Source: Pseudomonas sp. GM78 (GTDB lineage: Bacteria > Pseudomonadota > Gammaproteobacteria > Pseudomonadales > Pseudomonadaceae). From it: a stretch of DNA of 64,000 bases. Below the pieces are notes generated by a model. It made no database searches, was not told where the DNA came from, and saw only the letters and a list, made by a program, of their open reading frames with translations. Position numbers and translations under genes: made by a program. Positions 1 to 9,017 of this stretch are shown here, one piece after another (position 1 is the stretch's first letter; each line of letters begins with the position of its first letter). Location: contig NZ_AKJF01000063.1 in the NCBI RefSeq assembly GCF_000282475.1, positions 39,235-103,234 of the forward strand, in the 5' to 3' direction.

Positions 1-69
1 GGAGTCGAGGTTAGCCAGCATGGCGGCGGACAGCGGCAAAGTATTAAATTCGGTGGCGATGGTGGTCAC
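1..69 (-). CDS. dbpA: DEAD-box ATP-dependent RNA helicase DbpA, N-terminal fragment
   Basis: Only the first 23 codons are inside the window; the reading frame runs off the left edge. A GTG at 67-69 opens the frame, and the peptide has the spacing of the start of a DEAD-box Q-motif region (Phe, Leu-Pro-Leu, then Met-Leu-Ala-Asn-Leu). This matches my recollection of pseudomonad DbpA, a 23S rRNA-specific helicase in 50S subunit assembly. The Shine-Dalgarno is weak and the call rests on 23 residues, so related helicases (RhlE, SrmB) are not excluded. Confidence 0.55.
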   Translation of the reverse strand, partial: MTTIATEFNTLPLSAAMLANLDS

Positions 70-126
70 GGGACTGGCCTGCAAAACAAAATGTCGCGCA
101 GTGTACCAGTCCGATGGCCATTCGCC

Positions 127-1554
127 CTAAGGTTCGATGTGCTCTTCCGGACGCTTGACGCGCCGTCCGTCTTCCTTTGAGAGCTGGGAAAAGATCGTTG
201 CGGCCAGCATGGCCATGATTCCGACGGTGACAAACGTCAGTTGGAACGCACCCAGCACGGTCTCGACGCCATCGTTCCCGATCCCTGCCGTGAAACCGCC
301 GAGCAGTGCACCGGCGCAGGCCACGCCCAGGCTCAGGGACAATTGCGCCACCACCGACAGCAGGCTGTTGCCGCTGCTGGCACTGGCGTCGTCGAGGTCG
401 ATCAGGGTCACGGTGTTCATCGCGGTGAACTGCAAGGAGTTGATCGCCCCGAGGATCGCCAGCAGGCACAGCAGTAGCCAGTACGGTGTCTGCTCGCTGA
501 CCAGCCCCATGCTCGCCAGCATGATCCCCAGCGCCAGGGTGTTGCCTGTCAGCACGATGCGGTAGCCCAGGCGTTCGATCAGCGGTCGCGCCACCCCTTT
601 GGCGACCATCGCCGCAGCGGCCAGCGGCAGCATGCTCATCCCGGCCTGGGACGGTGAATAGCCCAGCGCCACTTGCAGCAGCAACGGCACGAGGAAGGGC
701 AGAGCGCCGCTGCCGAGCCGGGCGAAAAGGTTGCCGAGGATGCCGACGGCGAAGGTCCGGGTCTTGAACAGCGACGGCGAAAACAGCGGATTGTCGATGT
801 GCCCGGCGCGCAGCCAGTAGGCCGCCAGGCAAGCCATGCCGGCGAACAGCAGCAACATCACCCGCAGGTGCGGCAGGTGCAGTTCGCCCAGGCCTTCCAT
901 GGCGATGGTGATCAGGATCATCGCCGCGCCGAACAGCAGGAAACCCAGGCTATCGAAGCGGGTACGCTCGGAGCCGCGCAGGTCCGGGATGAATTTCCAC
1001 ACGGCGTAGCAGCCCACGAGTCCCACTGGCAGGTTGATCAGGAAGATCCAGTGCCAGGTCAGGTACTGCACCATCCAGCCGCCCATGGTCGGGCCGATCA
1101 ACGGCCCGAGCAGGCCGGGAATGGTGATGAAGCCCATGATTCGCACCAGCTCCGAGCGTGGGTAGGCGCGCAGTACCACCAATCGCCCGACCGGTAACAT
1201 CAACGCACCGCCCAGCCCCTGGATGACCCGGGCACCGATCAGCATGCTCAGGGTGTTCGACATTGCACAGAGCAACGAGCCGAAGCTGAACAGCAGGATG
1301 GCGCCGAAGAAGATTTTCCGGGTACCGAAGCGGTCGGCGATCCAGCCGGAGGCGGGGATCAGCAAGGCGACGGTGAGCATGTAGGCAATGATCACGCCCT
1401 GCATGCGCAGTGGATCTTCCGCCAGGTCGCGGGCCATGGCGGGCAGGGCGGTGTTGAGGATCGTCCCGTCGAGGGACTGCATGAAGAAGGCAATGGCGAC
1501 GACCCAGGGCACCCAGCGTGCGGTGACAGGGTCGAGAGGCGGGCGGTTGGGCAT
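127..1554 (-). CDS. MFS transporter, DHA2 (14-TM) drug exporter, MdtD-like
   Basis: A 475-residue inner-membrane protein of the major facilitator superfamily, DHA2 branch, probably a proton-driven multidrug exporter. Seen in the sequence: motif D1-like LDGTILNTALP near residue 30, motif A GWIADRFGTRK near residue 70 in the loop after TM2, and the antiporter motif C stretch with repeated Gly-Pro (GLLGPLIGPTMGG) near residue 150. Hydrophobic segments fill most of the chain and a charged tail ends it. The ATG is preceded by AAGAGG. Length fits the E. coli MdtD type (about 470 aa). Substrate cannot be told from sequence. Confidence 0.85.
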   Translation of the reverse strand: MPNRPPLDPVTARWVPWVVAIAFFMQSLDGTILNTALPAMARDLAEDPLRMQGVIIAYMLTVALLIPASGWIADRFGTRKIFFGAILLFSFGSLLCAMSNTLSMLIGARVIQGLGGALMLPVGRLVVLRAYPRSELVRIMGFITIPGLLGPLIGPTMGGWMVQYLTWHWIFLINLPVGLVGCYAVWKFIPDLRGSERTRFDSLGFLLFGAAMILITIAMEGLGELHLPHLRVMLLLFAGMACLAAYWLRAGHIDNPLFSPSLFKTRTFAVGILGNLFARLGSGALPFLVPLLLQVALGYSPSQAGMSMLPLAAAAMVAKGVARPLIERLGYRIVLTGNTLALGIMLASMGLVSEQTPYWLLLCLLAILGAINSLQFTAMNTVTLIDLDDASASSGNSLLSVVAQLSLSLGVACAGALLGGFTAGIGNDGVETVLGAFQLTFVTVGIMAMLAATIFSQLSKEDGRRVKRPEEHIEP

Positions 1555-1596
1555 GGAACCTCTTGTCAGTGTGAATCAGGTAAACCGTGGGGGCTT

Positions 1597-1688
1597 CATC
1601 GCGGGCAAGCCTTGCTCCTACAGGTATTGCGTCGTCCGCAAAACCTGGGCAACTCCCGATCCTGTAGGAGCAAGGCTTGCCCGCGATG
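1597..1688. repeat. REPIN (paired inverted REP), arm type ATCGCGGGCAAGCCTTGCTC
   Basis: Arms at 1597-1623 and 1662-1688 are near-perfect inverted copies of one another around a 38-base unique loop. It lies between the convergent-side end of the TldE-like gene and the start of the MFS gene. Typical of non-autonomous REP doublets mobilised by RAYT transposases in Pseudomonas; no RAYT gene is in this window. Confidence 0.9.
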
Positions 1689-1691
1689 CTT

Positions 1692-3029
1692 TTACAGGGT
1701 CAATGTAAGCCTGCTGACAAGTGCCCCCGGCAACAACGCCGATGCCGTCGCCCGCTGGCTGTAGGTGCTCGCCGACAACAGCAATTCGCGCTCCGCGGTC
1801 AGCGCTTCCAGCTGTGTGCCCAGCAGACTGTAGGCGCTGTCATCGAAACGCATGGTGCTGACCGGTGCCTGGATCTTGCCATTCTCGACCCAGAAGGTCG
1901 CAAACCGCGTCATGCCGGTCAGGCGTGCCGCCGGTTGATCCGAGAAGTTCAGGTACCACAGGTTGCTGATGTACAAGCCGGTGCCGAGTTGCTTGAGGAT
2001 TTGTGCCTCGGGCAAATCCCCGGCCTGCATGTTCAGGGCCGTTGGCGATTCCCCGCCACTGGCGCCGTTGGCGGTCAATCCGTACTCGGCGGCGCTGCGT
2101 GAGCCCACCAGTTGTGCACCGGCCTTGCCTTCGACAATCAGCCCCAGGTCGCTGCGTGGGTAGCCTTCGTCGGAGAATGCCGGGCTCAGCGAACCGCTGA
2201 CTTTTTCGTCCAGCGAGACCAACGGGCTGAACGCTTGGTCGCCCCCATAGAGCTTCTGCAGCGGACTGCTTTTGCTGGCAATCGACTGCGCCGAAAAACC
2301 GCCCCAGCACAGCATGCCCATGATTTCTTCCAGCGCGGCGGGCGCCAGGTAGGCGCGGTACTGACCCGGCGCCAAGGTGCGCAGCGGCCGTCCCAGGTAT
2401 TCAAGCTGTTCCCGTGCCTGCTGGAAGCGTTTGGCAAAGCCTTCGCTGTTCCAGTCGTGCCCGGCATAGCTGGCCTTCACCGCCTGGCCGTTTTCATGGA
2501 ACAGGCTGAAATCGAAGTTGAAGCTGTTGGCCTGGTGCCAGCCGAAGGCGCCGGCGGAACTGGCGAAACCACGGCTGATCGGCCCGGCCGCATAGAACCC
2601 GACCAGATCCAGGCCTTCGGCGGCCTGGGTGATTTCGGCAACCACTTGCTCGGTGTCCGGCAGCGGATGCTCCTGCACGTTCTGGCTCTGCCAGCCGTTG
2701 TAGTTGAGCAGCAGGTAGGGGTCCTGGGGCAATAACGGCAGGGTTTCACGCAGTTGTTGCAGGCCTTCGGCCAGGCGCTGATGGTCGACTGCAGGATCGC
2801 CCGCCAGGGTGATTTGCAGGTCGGCGTGGCGGCCATCGTTGATCAGTTTCAAGCCGATGCTCGCCTGCTGCACCTGCCCGGCCTGACGCACCTTGGCGTG
2901 GTTGAAGCGCACGAAGGCCGACGATTCGGCTGCGTAGCTGAGGGTGAATTGCTCGGGCTCGCGCAACGCGTCGCGCAATCGGCTGACCAATGCCTTGAAC
3001 GCATCGGCCTGGGCTTTCGACGTGGTCAT
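1692..3029 (-). CDS. TldE/PmbA-like subunit of a TldD/TldE metalloprotease
   Basis: A 445-residue member of the PmbA/TldD (U62) family. In the known TldD/TldE heterodimer, TldE lacks the zinc site and TldD carries it; the same division is visible here, since this protein has no HExxxH motif. Its start overlaps the stop of the upstream TldD-like gene by one base (TGATG), indicating translational coupling and a two-gene operon. The enzyme acts in the cytoplasm on partly unfolded peptides (microcin B17 and CcdA in E. coli). Whether this is the housekeeping pair or a divergent paralogous pair cannot be decided here; the low similarity of its termini to E. coli PmbA suggests a paralogue. Confidence 0.75.
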   Translation of the reverse strand: MTTSKAQADAFKALVSRLRDALREPEQFTLSYAAESSAFVRFNHAKVRQAGQVQQASIGLKLINDGRHADLQITLAGDPAVDHQRLAEGLQQLRETLPLLPQDPYLLLNYNGWQSQNVQEHPLPDTEQVVAEITQAAEGLDLVGFYAAGPISRGFASSAGAFGWHQANSFNFDFSLFHENGQAVKASYAGHDWNSEGFAKRFQQAREQLEYLGRPLRTLAPGQYRAYLAPAALEEIMGMLCWGGFSAQSIASKSSPLQKLYGGDQAFSPLVSLDEKVSGSLSPAFSDEGYPRSDLGLIVEGKAGAQLVGSRSAAEYGLTANGASGGESPTALNMQAGDLPEAQILKQLGTGLYISNLWYLNFSDQPAARLTGMTRFATFWVENGKIQAPVSTMRFDDSAYSLLGTQLEALTAERELLLSASTYSQRATASALLPGALVSRLTLTL

Positions 3030-4471
3030 CAGCTGTCTCCCCCAAAAACATCAACGTTGCTGAATACGCAGGCTGGCGAGGCATGGCCGACGCGAATCAC
3101 CTGATTCGGTTCGCCCTTGCCACAATTGGGCGTGCCCAGGACCTTGAAGGTGCTGGCATCGCCGACTGCGCTGAGACTCTTCCAGAACTGCGCGGAAATC
3201 GCCCGGTAATTCGGGTTCTTCACCACACCCTTGAGTTCGCCGTTTTCAATCAACTGGCCCCATTCGCAACCGAACTGGAACTTGTTGCGCGCGTCGTCGA
3301 TGGACCAAGAGCGGTTGGTGCTCATCAGGATGCCGTGTTCGATGTTGCCGATCAGTTGCGCAAGCGGCTGGTCGCCAGGCTCGATGTTGAGGTTGGCCAT
3401 GCGGTCGATCGGCGGGCGGTTCCAGCCGCAGGCACGGCTGTTGGCGACACCGTTGAGGCCTGCGCGGAACTGCGAGAGGGCACCGCCCAAGGGGCGCAGT
3501 AGCAGGCCTTCGCGAATCAGGAACTGTTTGCTGGCAGCCGTGCCGTCGTCGTCATGGCCATAGCTGGCGAGCTGTTCGGGAATGTCCGGATCGAAGGTCA
3601 CATTGAGCAGTTTCGAGCCGTATTGCAGGCGGCCGAAATCTTCGGCTTTGACGAAGCTGGTCCCAGCATAATTGCGCTCGTCGCCGAGGATGCGGTCCAG
3701 TTCCAGCGGGTGGCCGATGGATTCGTGGATCTGCAGCATCATCTGGTCGGGCATCAGCAGCAGGTCGCGCGGACCTTGCGGGGTGTTCGGTGCCAGCAGC
3801 AATTGCAGCGCTTGATCGGCGACCAGCGGGCCGGCACCGACCAGGCCGCAGCGATTGATCACATCCGCGCCGCCCTGTTGGCCGAAGTTCTCGCGACCCA
3901 GGCTGCGGGTCTGGCTGTCGTTACCGTCGTAGGCGGTGACGTCGAGACCCGGGTAGACGAAGCGCTGGGCCTGGCGCAGTTCGGCGCCGGCGCTGTTGAG
4001 GTAAATCTGCTCGACGTGGGTCATGCCCAGGCTGACCTGCCAGCTCACCAGGCGCTCGTCCTTGGGCACGGCGGCGGATTCGGCCCCCAGCAGCTGGTAG
4101 CAGTCGCTCAGGGAGGGGAAGGGCTGGTCGAGGGTCGGCGAGAAGTAATCGGCACGGTCGCTGGATACCGCTTGGTCGCGCAGGTCCAGCAGGGCGTGGG
4201 GCTTGAGTCGGCGCGCCTGCTGTTCGGCGCGCTCGAGGGCGGCTTGCAGGCCCTGTTGCGACAGGTCGTTGGTGGCCGCGTAGGCTTCGACACCGTTGAC
4301 CCGTACAGTCAGCATGGCGCCTTCATCGCGGCTCAGGCTCGGCGGTTCGGCGACGTTCTTGCGCACCGACAGATACTGGCCGGACTCGCGCACATATCGC
4401 AGGGAAAAGAATTCGGCGCCCGTACGCAAGGCAGCAAAGCGCTGCTTGAGCTGGGGGTGGAAATCGAACAT
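3029..4471 (-). CDS. TldD-like zinc metalloprotease subunit
   Basis: A 480-residue U62-family protease. The catalytic zinc motif HESIGH is at residues 249-254 and the third ligand is probably Cys450 in the NCGKG segment, both as in TldD. The start at 4471 was chosen because the sequence AAGGAGG sits seven bases before this ATG; an in-frame extension upstream to 4570 has no such signal and is Pro/Arg-rich. It is the first gene of a pair with the TldE-like gene, whose ATG overlaps its TGA. Predicted function: cytoplasmic endopeptidase that needs the TldE partner. Confidence 0.85.
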   Translation of the reverse strand: MFDFHPQLKQRFAALRTGAEFFSLRYVRESGQYLSVRKNVAEPPSLSRDEGAMLTVRVNGVEAYAATNDLSQQGLQAALERAEQQARRLKPHALLDLRDQAVSSDRADYFSPTLDQPFPSLSDCYQLLGAESAAVPKDERLVSWQVSLGMTHVEQIYLNSAGAELRQAQRFVYPGLDVTAYDGNDSQTRSLGRENFGQQGGADVINRCGLVGAGPLVADQALQLLLAPNTPQGPRDLLLMPDQMMLQIHESIGHPLELDRILGDERNYAGTSFVKAEDFGRLQYGSKLLNVTFDPDIPEQLASYGHDDDGTAASKQFLIREGLLLRPLGGALSQFRAGLNGVANSRACGWNRPPIDRMANLNIEPGDQPLAQLIGNIEHGILMSTNRSWSIDDARNKFQFGCEWGQLIENGELKGVVKNPNYRAISAQFWKSLSAVGDASTFKVLGTPNCGKGEPNQVIRVGHASPACVFSNVDVFGGDS

Positions 4472-4607
4472 TCGGGAACCTCCTTGGTATGGAGTGGCGG
4501 TGCAGCGGTGCGGCGAGGGGATGGAACGATTGCGCGGCACTAGAGTAGGCCTGCATGGGGGGAGGATCAAGCTTGGATCGGTAGAGGTGCGCTGTTTGTA
4601 AGGGCCT

Positions 4608-4699
4608 CATCGCGGGCAAGCCCGCTCCCACAGTGGCCGGGGTGGATCACAAATCTGCAATCCAACCCGGTACCTGTGGGAGCGAGCTTGCTCGCGATT
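4608..4699. repeat. REPIN, hybrid arms
   Basis: Left arm at 4608-4633 has the GCGGGCAAGCCCGC core; right arm at 4674-4698 has GCGAGCTTGCTCGC. The outer parts (CTCCCACAG / CTGTGGGAG) pair, while the inner stems each pair with themselves. Lies between tldD and betA. Confidence 0.8.
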
Positions 4700-4714
4700 G
4701 GCCGTGACGCGGTG

Positions 4715-6415
4715 TTACGCGGGCTGGCTCACTTCACGCACAGGCTTGCCCTTCACCGGCGCATCGCCGGCCACATAGTAGGCGGCCTTGCTGCGCGGCA
4801 ACGGCTTGCGCCCACGGATCTTGTCGGCGATTTTCTCGGCCATCATGATCGTCGGTGCGTTCAGGTTGCCGGTGGTGATGATCGGCATGATCGAGGCATC
4901 GACCACGCGCAGGCCTTGCATGCCATGCACGCGACCTTCGGCATCGACCACGGCCATCTCGTCGGTGCCCATCTTGCACGAGCAGGACGGGTGGAACGCG
5001 GTTTCGGCGTGTTCGCGGATGAACTTGTCCAGCTGCTCATCACTTTGCACGTCGATGCCCGGGCTGATTTCGCGGCCACGGAAGGCGTCCAGCGCCGGTT
5101 GCTGCATGATTTCACGGGTCAGACGGATGCCGTCGCGGAATTCCTGCCAGTCCTGCTCGGTGGCCATGTAGTTGAACAGGATGCTCGGGTGCTGGCGCGG
5201 GTCCTTGGACTTGGCCTGGATGCGCCCACGGCTTGGCGAACGCATGGAGCCCATGTGCGCCTGGAAACCGTGCTCTTTCACACCGTTGCTGCCGTTGTAG
5301 TTAATCGCCACCGGCAGGAAATGGTACTGGATGTTCGGCCATTCGAATTCCGGACGGGTGCGGATGAAACCGCCGGCTTCGAACTGGTTGCTGGCGCCGA
5401 TGCCGGTGCCGTTGAACAGCCACTCGGCACCGATGGCCGGTTGATTGTGCAGGAGCAGCGACGGGTACAGCGACACCGGTTGGGTGCAGGCGTATTGCAG
5501 GTACAGCTCAAGGTGGTCCTGCAGGTTTTCACCGACGCCTGGCAGGTCGTGGACCACCGGAATGTCGAGCTTGTTCAGCAGCGCGGCCGGGCCGACGCCG
5601 GAGCGTTGCAGGATCTGCGGCGAAGCGATGGCGCCGGAGCACAGCAGCACTTCTTTGCGCGCCTTGGCTTCAACGCGTTCTTCAGCGTCGCCCACCAGGT
5701 AACGCACGCCGACCGCACGCTTGCCTTCGAACAGGATCTTGTCGGTCAGGGCGTGGGTGACGATGGTCAGGGTCGAACGCTTCTTGGCCACGTCCAGGTA
5801 ACCGCGGGCGGTGGAGGCACGACGACCCTTGGGCGTCACGGTGCGGTCCATCGGGCCGAAGCCTTCCTGCTGGTAGCCGTTGAGGTCTTCGGTACGCGGG
5901 TAACCGGCCTGCACGCCGGCTTCGACCATTGCGTGGAACAGCGGGTTGTTGCCGGCTTTCGGTGTGGTCACGCTGACCGGGCCTTCACCACCGTGGTAGT
6001 CGTTCGGGCCGATGTCGCGGGTTTCCGCCTTGCGGAAATATGGCAGGCAGTCCAGGTACGACCAGTCCTCGAGACCTGGCAGTTTTGCCCAGCCGTCGTA
6101 GTCCATGGCGTTGCCACGGATGTAGCACATGCCGTTGATCAGCGAGGAACCGCCCAGGCCCTTGCCGCGGCCGCATTCCATCCGGCGACCGTCCATGTGT
6201 GGCTCCGGATCGGTTTCGTAGGCCCAGTTGTAACGACGGCCTTGCAGCGGGAACGCCAGGGCGGCCGGCATCTGCGTGCGGAAGTCCATGCGGTAGTCCG
6301 GGCCGCCGGCTTCGAGCAGCAGGACGGTGACGCCTTCGTCTTCAGTCAGACGGGTCGCCAGGGTGTTACCGGCGGAGCCGGCACCGATGATGATGTAATC
6401 GAATTCTTGGGACAT
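4715..6415 (-). CDS. betA: Choline dehydrogenase, FAD-dependent GMC oxidoreductase
   Basis: A 566-residue enzyme that oxidises choline to betaine aldehyde, and can take the aldehyde on to glycine betaine; membrane-associated, passing electrons to the respiratory chain. The N-terminal ADP-binding fold [13 protein letters not shown] is at residues 11-23. The second GMC signature ([13 protein letters not shown]) lies mid-chain, and the C-terminal His-containing HPSCSCKMG precedes the conserved [12 protein letters not shown] block. Start at 6415 (ATG, GAGGG eight bases upstream) is preferred over a GTG three codons earlier. It follows betB and betI on the same strand, a betIBA operon. Length equals the family norm (about 560). 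Confidence 0.96.
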   Translation of the reverse strand: MSQEFDYIIIGAGSAGNTLATRLTEDEGVTVLLLEAGGPDYRMDFRTQMPAALAFPLQGRRYNWAYETDPEPHMDGRRMECGRGKGLGGSSLINGMCYIRGNAMDYDGWAKLPGLEDWSYLDCLPYFRKAETRDIGPNDYHGGEGPVSVTTPKAGNNPLFHAMVEAGVQAGYPRTEDLNGYQQEGFGPMDRTVTPKGRRASTARGYLDVAKKRSTLTIVTHALTDKILFEGKRAVGVRYLVGDAEERVEAKARKEVLLCSGAIASPQILQRSGVGPAALLNKLDIPVVHDLPGVGENLQDHLELYLQYACTQPVSLYPSLLLHNQPAIGAEWLFNGTGIGASNQFEAGGFIRTRPEFEWPNIQYHFLPVAINYNGSNGVKEHGFQAHMGSMRSPSRGRIQAKSKDPRQHPSILFNYMATEQDWQEFRDGIRLTREIMQQPALDAFRGREISPGIDVQSDEQLDKFIREHAETAFHPSCSCKMGTDEMAVVDAEGRVHGMQGLRVVDASIMPIITTGNLNAPTIMMAEKIADKIRGRKPLPRSKAAYYVAGDAPVKGKPVREVSQPA

Positions 6416-6472
6416 TGAATGCACCCTCTTTGATAGTGGTCAGGTCGGGCCTCGGCGAGTGCTGCGCACTCG

Positions 6473-6538
6473 ATCGCCAGCAGGCTGGCTCCCACAGTGG
6501 AATGCGTACTCCTGTGGGAGCCAGCCTGCTGGCGATGA
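6473..6538. repeat. REPIN, arm core GCCAGCAGGCTGGC, in betB-betA spacer
   Basis: Arms 6473-6497 and 6512-6537 pair perfectly around a 14-base loop. It sits between two genes of the same operon, so it would be transcribed and could form a strong mRNA hairpin between betB and betA. Confidence 0.9.
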
Positions 6539-6566
6539 CGGCCTCGCAGGCGAAGCGGATATCGCC

Positions 6567-8039
6567 TTAGAACACCGAGACGTAATCGCCCAGCTCGACC
6601 TGTACCGATTTGATGCGGGTGAAGTTGTTCAGCGAGCTGATGCCGTTTTCACGACCAACACCCGACTGCTTGTAGCCGCCGACCGGCATCTTCGCGTCGG
6701 ACTCGCCCCAGGCGTTGATCCAGCAGATACCGGCTTCCAGTTGGTGAATCACGCGGTGGGCGCGGTTCAGGTCCTTGGTGACGATACCGGCGGCCAGGCC
6801 GAAGTCGGTGTCGTTGGCGCGACGGATCACTTCTTCCTCGGTCTCGTAGGTGAGGATCGCCATCACCGGGCCAAAGATTTCTTCACGCACGATGGTCATG
6901 TCGTCGGTGCAGTCGGTGAACACGGTTGGCGCGACGAAGGCGCCCTTGGCGAATTCGCCGTCGGTCAGGCGTTCGCCGCCGCACAGCAGGCGAGCACCTT
7001 CTTCCTTGCCCTTGGCGATGTAGCCCAGCACGCTTTCCATGTGGGCGAAGCTGACCAGCGGACCGAAGTTGGTGTTTTCGTCTTCCGGGTTGCCGACGCG
7101 GATGCGCGCGACACGTTCAACGATCTTGGCTTCGAAAGCGGCTTTCAGGTGCGCCGGTACGAACACGCGAGTGCCGTTGGTGCAGACCTGGCCGGAGCTG
7201 TAGAAGTTGGCCATCATCGCGGTGTCGGCGGCGCGGTCGAGGTCGGCGTCGTCGCAGATGATCAGCGGCGACTTGCCACCCAGTTCCATGGTCACATCCT
7301 TGAGCGAAGAGCTCGAAGCGCTGGCCATGACTTTCTTGCCGGTGTCGGTGCCGCCGGTGAACGAGACTTTCTCGATGCGCGGGTGCTCGGTCAACCAGGT
7401 GCCGACTTCACGGCCGCTGCCGGTCAGGACGTTGAACACACCCGCTGGCAGGCCGGCTTCGGTGTAGATCTCGGCCAGTTTCAGGGTGGTCAGCGAGGTG
7501 ACTTCGCTTGGCTTGAAGATCATCGCGTTACCGGCGGCCAGGGCCGGTGCGGATTTCCACAGGGCGATCTGGATCGGGTAGTTCCACGCGCCGATACCGG
7601 CCACGACGCCCAGCGGCTCGCGACGGGTGTAGACGAACGAAGTGGTGCGCAGCGGGATCTGCTCGCCTTCGATGGCGGGTACCAGGCCTGCGTAGTATTC
7701 CAGCACGTCGGCGCCGGTGACGATGTCGACGTAGCGGGTTTCGGAGTACGACTTGCCGGTGTCCAGGGTTTCCAGGGCGGCCAGTTCATCGTTGCGCTCG
7801 CGCAGGATGTCCACGGCGCGACGCAGGATGCGCGAACGCTCCATGGCGGTCATCGCGGCCCAGATTTTCTGGCCCTTTTCGGCGCTGACCACGGCGCGCT
7901 CGACGTCTTCCTTAGTGGCACGTTGTACTTTTGCGAGGACTTCGCCGTTAGCCGGGTTGATGGCTTCGAACGTGGCGTCGCTGCCAGCGTCACTGTAGCC
8001 GCCATCGATGTAGAGTTTTTGCAGTTCGAAACGGGCCAT
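6567..8039 (-). CDS. betB: Betaine aldehyde dehydrogenase
   Basis: A 490-residue NAD(P)-dependent aldehyde dehydrogenase converting betaine aldehyde to glycine betaine. The catalytic cysteine is Cys286 in [12 protein letters not shown], the same number as in characterised BetB enzymes, and the general-base glutamate is in MELGGKSP near residue 252. The cofactor region [11 protein letters not shown] is just before it. Length matches the family exactly. It lies between betI (62 bases upstream) and betA, so the three are expected to be co-transcribed and repressed by BetI in the absence of choline. Confidence 0.97.
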   Translation of the reverse strand: MARFELQKLYIDGGYSDAGSDATFEAINPANGEVLAKVQRATKEDVERAVVSAEKGQKIWAAMTAMERSRILRRAVDILRERNDELAALETLDTGKSYSETRYVDIVTGADVLEYYAGLVPAIEGEQIPLRTTSFVYTRREPLGVVAGIGAWNYPIQIALWKSAPALAAGNAMIFKPSEVTSLTTLKLAEIYTEAGLPAGVFNVLTGSGREVGTWLTEHPRIEKVSFTGGTDTGKKVMASASSSSLKDVTMELGGKSPLIICDDADLDRAADTAMMANFYSSGQVCTNGTRVFVPAHLKAAFEAKIVERVARIRVGNPEDENTNFGPLVSFAHMESVLGYIAKGKEEGARLLCGGERLTDGEFAKGAFVAPTVFTDCTDDMTIVREEIFGPVMAILTYETEEEVIRRANDTDFGLAAGIVTKDLNRAHRVIHQLEAGICWINAWGESDAKMPVGGYKQSGVGRENGISSLNNFTRIKSVQVELGDYVSVF

Positions 8040-8100
8040 AAAGTCCTCGCAAGTGCATAAAGTGATTGGCGCGTTCGGGGGTTGAGCGTTCTGTTGTGCT

Positions 8101-8694
8101 CTAACTCACCCGCTTGGCCAGTTGGATATCCATGTATTCGTAAGCGATCCGTTGCGCCTGCTCGGTGTCGAAAGCATCTCCCGACAGCGCGCCGCGCAAC
8201 CACAAGCCGTCAATCAACGCTGCCAGGCCCCGGGCCGCACTGCGCGCTTCGACAAGCGGCAACACGCGGCGGAACTGGCAGCACAGGTTGGAATACAGAC
8301 GGTGATCGTTGATCCGCTGCAACCTGTGCAAAGACGGCTGGTGCATGCTGGTGGCCCAAAAGGCCAGCCAGGTTTTCATTGCCGGGCCATTGACCTGGCT
8401 GGCGTCGAAGTTGCCTTCGATGATCACCTGCAGATGCGCCCGCGGGCTGTCATCTGTCAGCGCCAAGCGGCGCGCGGTGACGTTCTCGCTCAGGACCGTC
8501 ATCAGGTACCCCATGGTGGCGGCAATCAGGCCGTTCTTGTCCTGAAAGTAATGACTGATGATGCCATTCGAGACACCGGCCAAACGGGCGATCAGCGCAA
8601 TGCTGGCGTCCCCCATTCCGACCTGGTCGACCGCCAGCAAAGTGGCTTCGATCAACTGCTGGCGACGGATGGGTTGCATACCGACCTTGGGCAT
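8101..8694 (-). CDS. betI: Choline-responsive TetR-family repressor BetI
   Basis: A 197-residue TetR/AcrR regulator. The N-terminal helix-turn-helix covers roughly residues 10-55 ([20 protein letters not shown]). The start at 8694 is preferred because AGGAG lies nine bases upstream; the ATG three codons earlier directly abuts that AGGAG. It is first in the operon with betB and betA and divergent from betT. A perfect 20-bp palindrome 70 bases upstream is its likely operator. Choline is the known inducer of BetI in other gamma-proteobacteria. Confidence 0.95.
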   Translation of the reverse strand: MPKVGMQPIRRQQLIEATLLAVDQVGMGDASIALIARLAGVSNGIISHYFQDKNGLIAATMGYLMTVLSENVTARRLALTDDSPRAHLQVIIEGNFDASQVNGPAMKTWLAFWATSMHQPSLHRLQRINDHRLYSNLCCQFRRVLPLVEARSAARGLAALIDGLWLRGALSGDAFDTEQAQRIAYEYMDIQLAKRVS

Positions 8695-9017
8695 CTTGCA
8701 CATCTCCTTAGGCCTTCCGGCAGACGCAAGACGTCTATCGGATTGAGGGCCAGTCTATTTTGTTTTGATTGAACGTTCAATCAACAAAGAATAAGATCTG
8801 CGACAAATCGTCGCTGCCTACAGATTTTTCCTACGCGTAGCGGCGAAAAAAACGACTTCCGAAAATGCTCGAAACCCACGCGCTACGGCGTTAAAGGGGG
8901 TTCGAGCTTTGTCGGGCTGTCTTTATATCACCCGCTGGTCGGCTGCCCACTAAGCGATTGGTCGGGTAACACGTTTGTCTTGCGTTCTTCTCTCGCACTG
9001 CCCGGAGCATCTGTGCC
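8695..9017. promoter_or_regulatory. Divergent betI / betT control region
   Basis: 323 bases without a gene between the divergent betI and betT. It holds the BetI palindrome (8765-8784), a GTCGC-type inverted pair just beside it (8800-8804 / 8810-8814), and a second short palindrome CTACGCGTAG near 8831-8840. Promoters for both directions must lie here; I could not assign -35/-10 boxes with confidence. No open frame with a convincing start was seen. Confidence 0.8.
8765..8784. promoter_or_regulatory. BetI operator, perfect 20-bp palindrome
   Basis: TTGATTGAACGTTCAATCAA is a perfect inverted repeat with no spacer, centred between the divergent betI and betT genes. Its form is that of a TetR-family operator, and the ATTGAACGTTCAAT core agrees with what is known of BetI sites. 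Binding here would repress betIBA and betT together. Confidence 0.9.

Noticed and set aside
1597-1688. Regularly recurring palindromes as a possible CRISPR array
   Set aside because: They are dispersed singly between genes as inverted pairs, without direct-repeat/spacer periodicity or cas genes.
1692-4471. TldE/TldD-like pair as part of a peptide-modification (microcin-like) cluster
   Set aside because: No precursor-peptide gene or modification enzyme was found on either side; the neighbours are an MFS exporter and betA.
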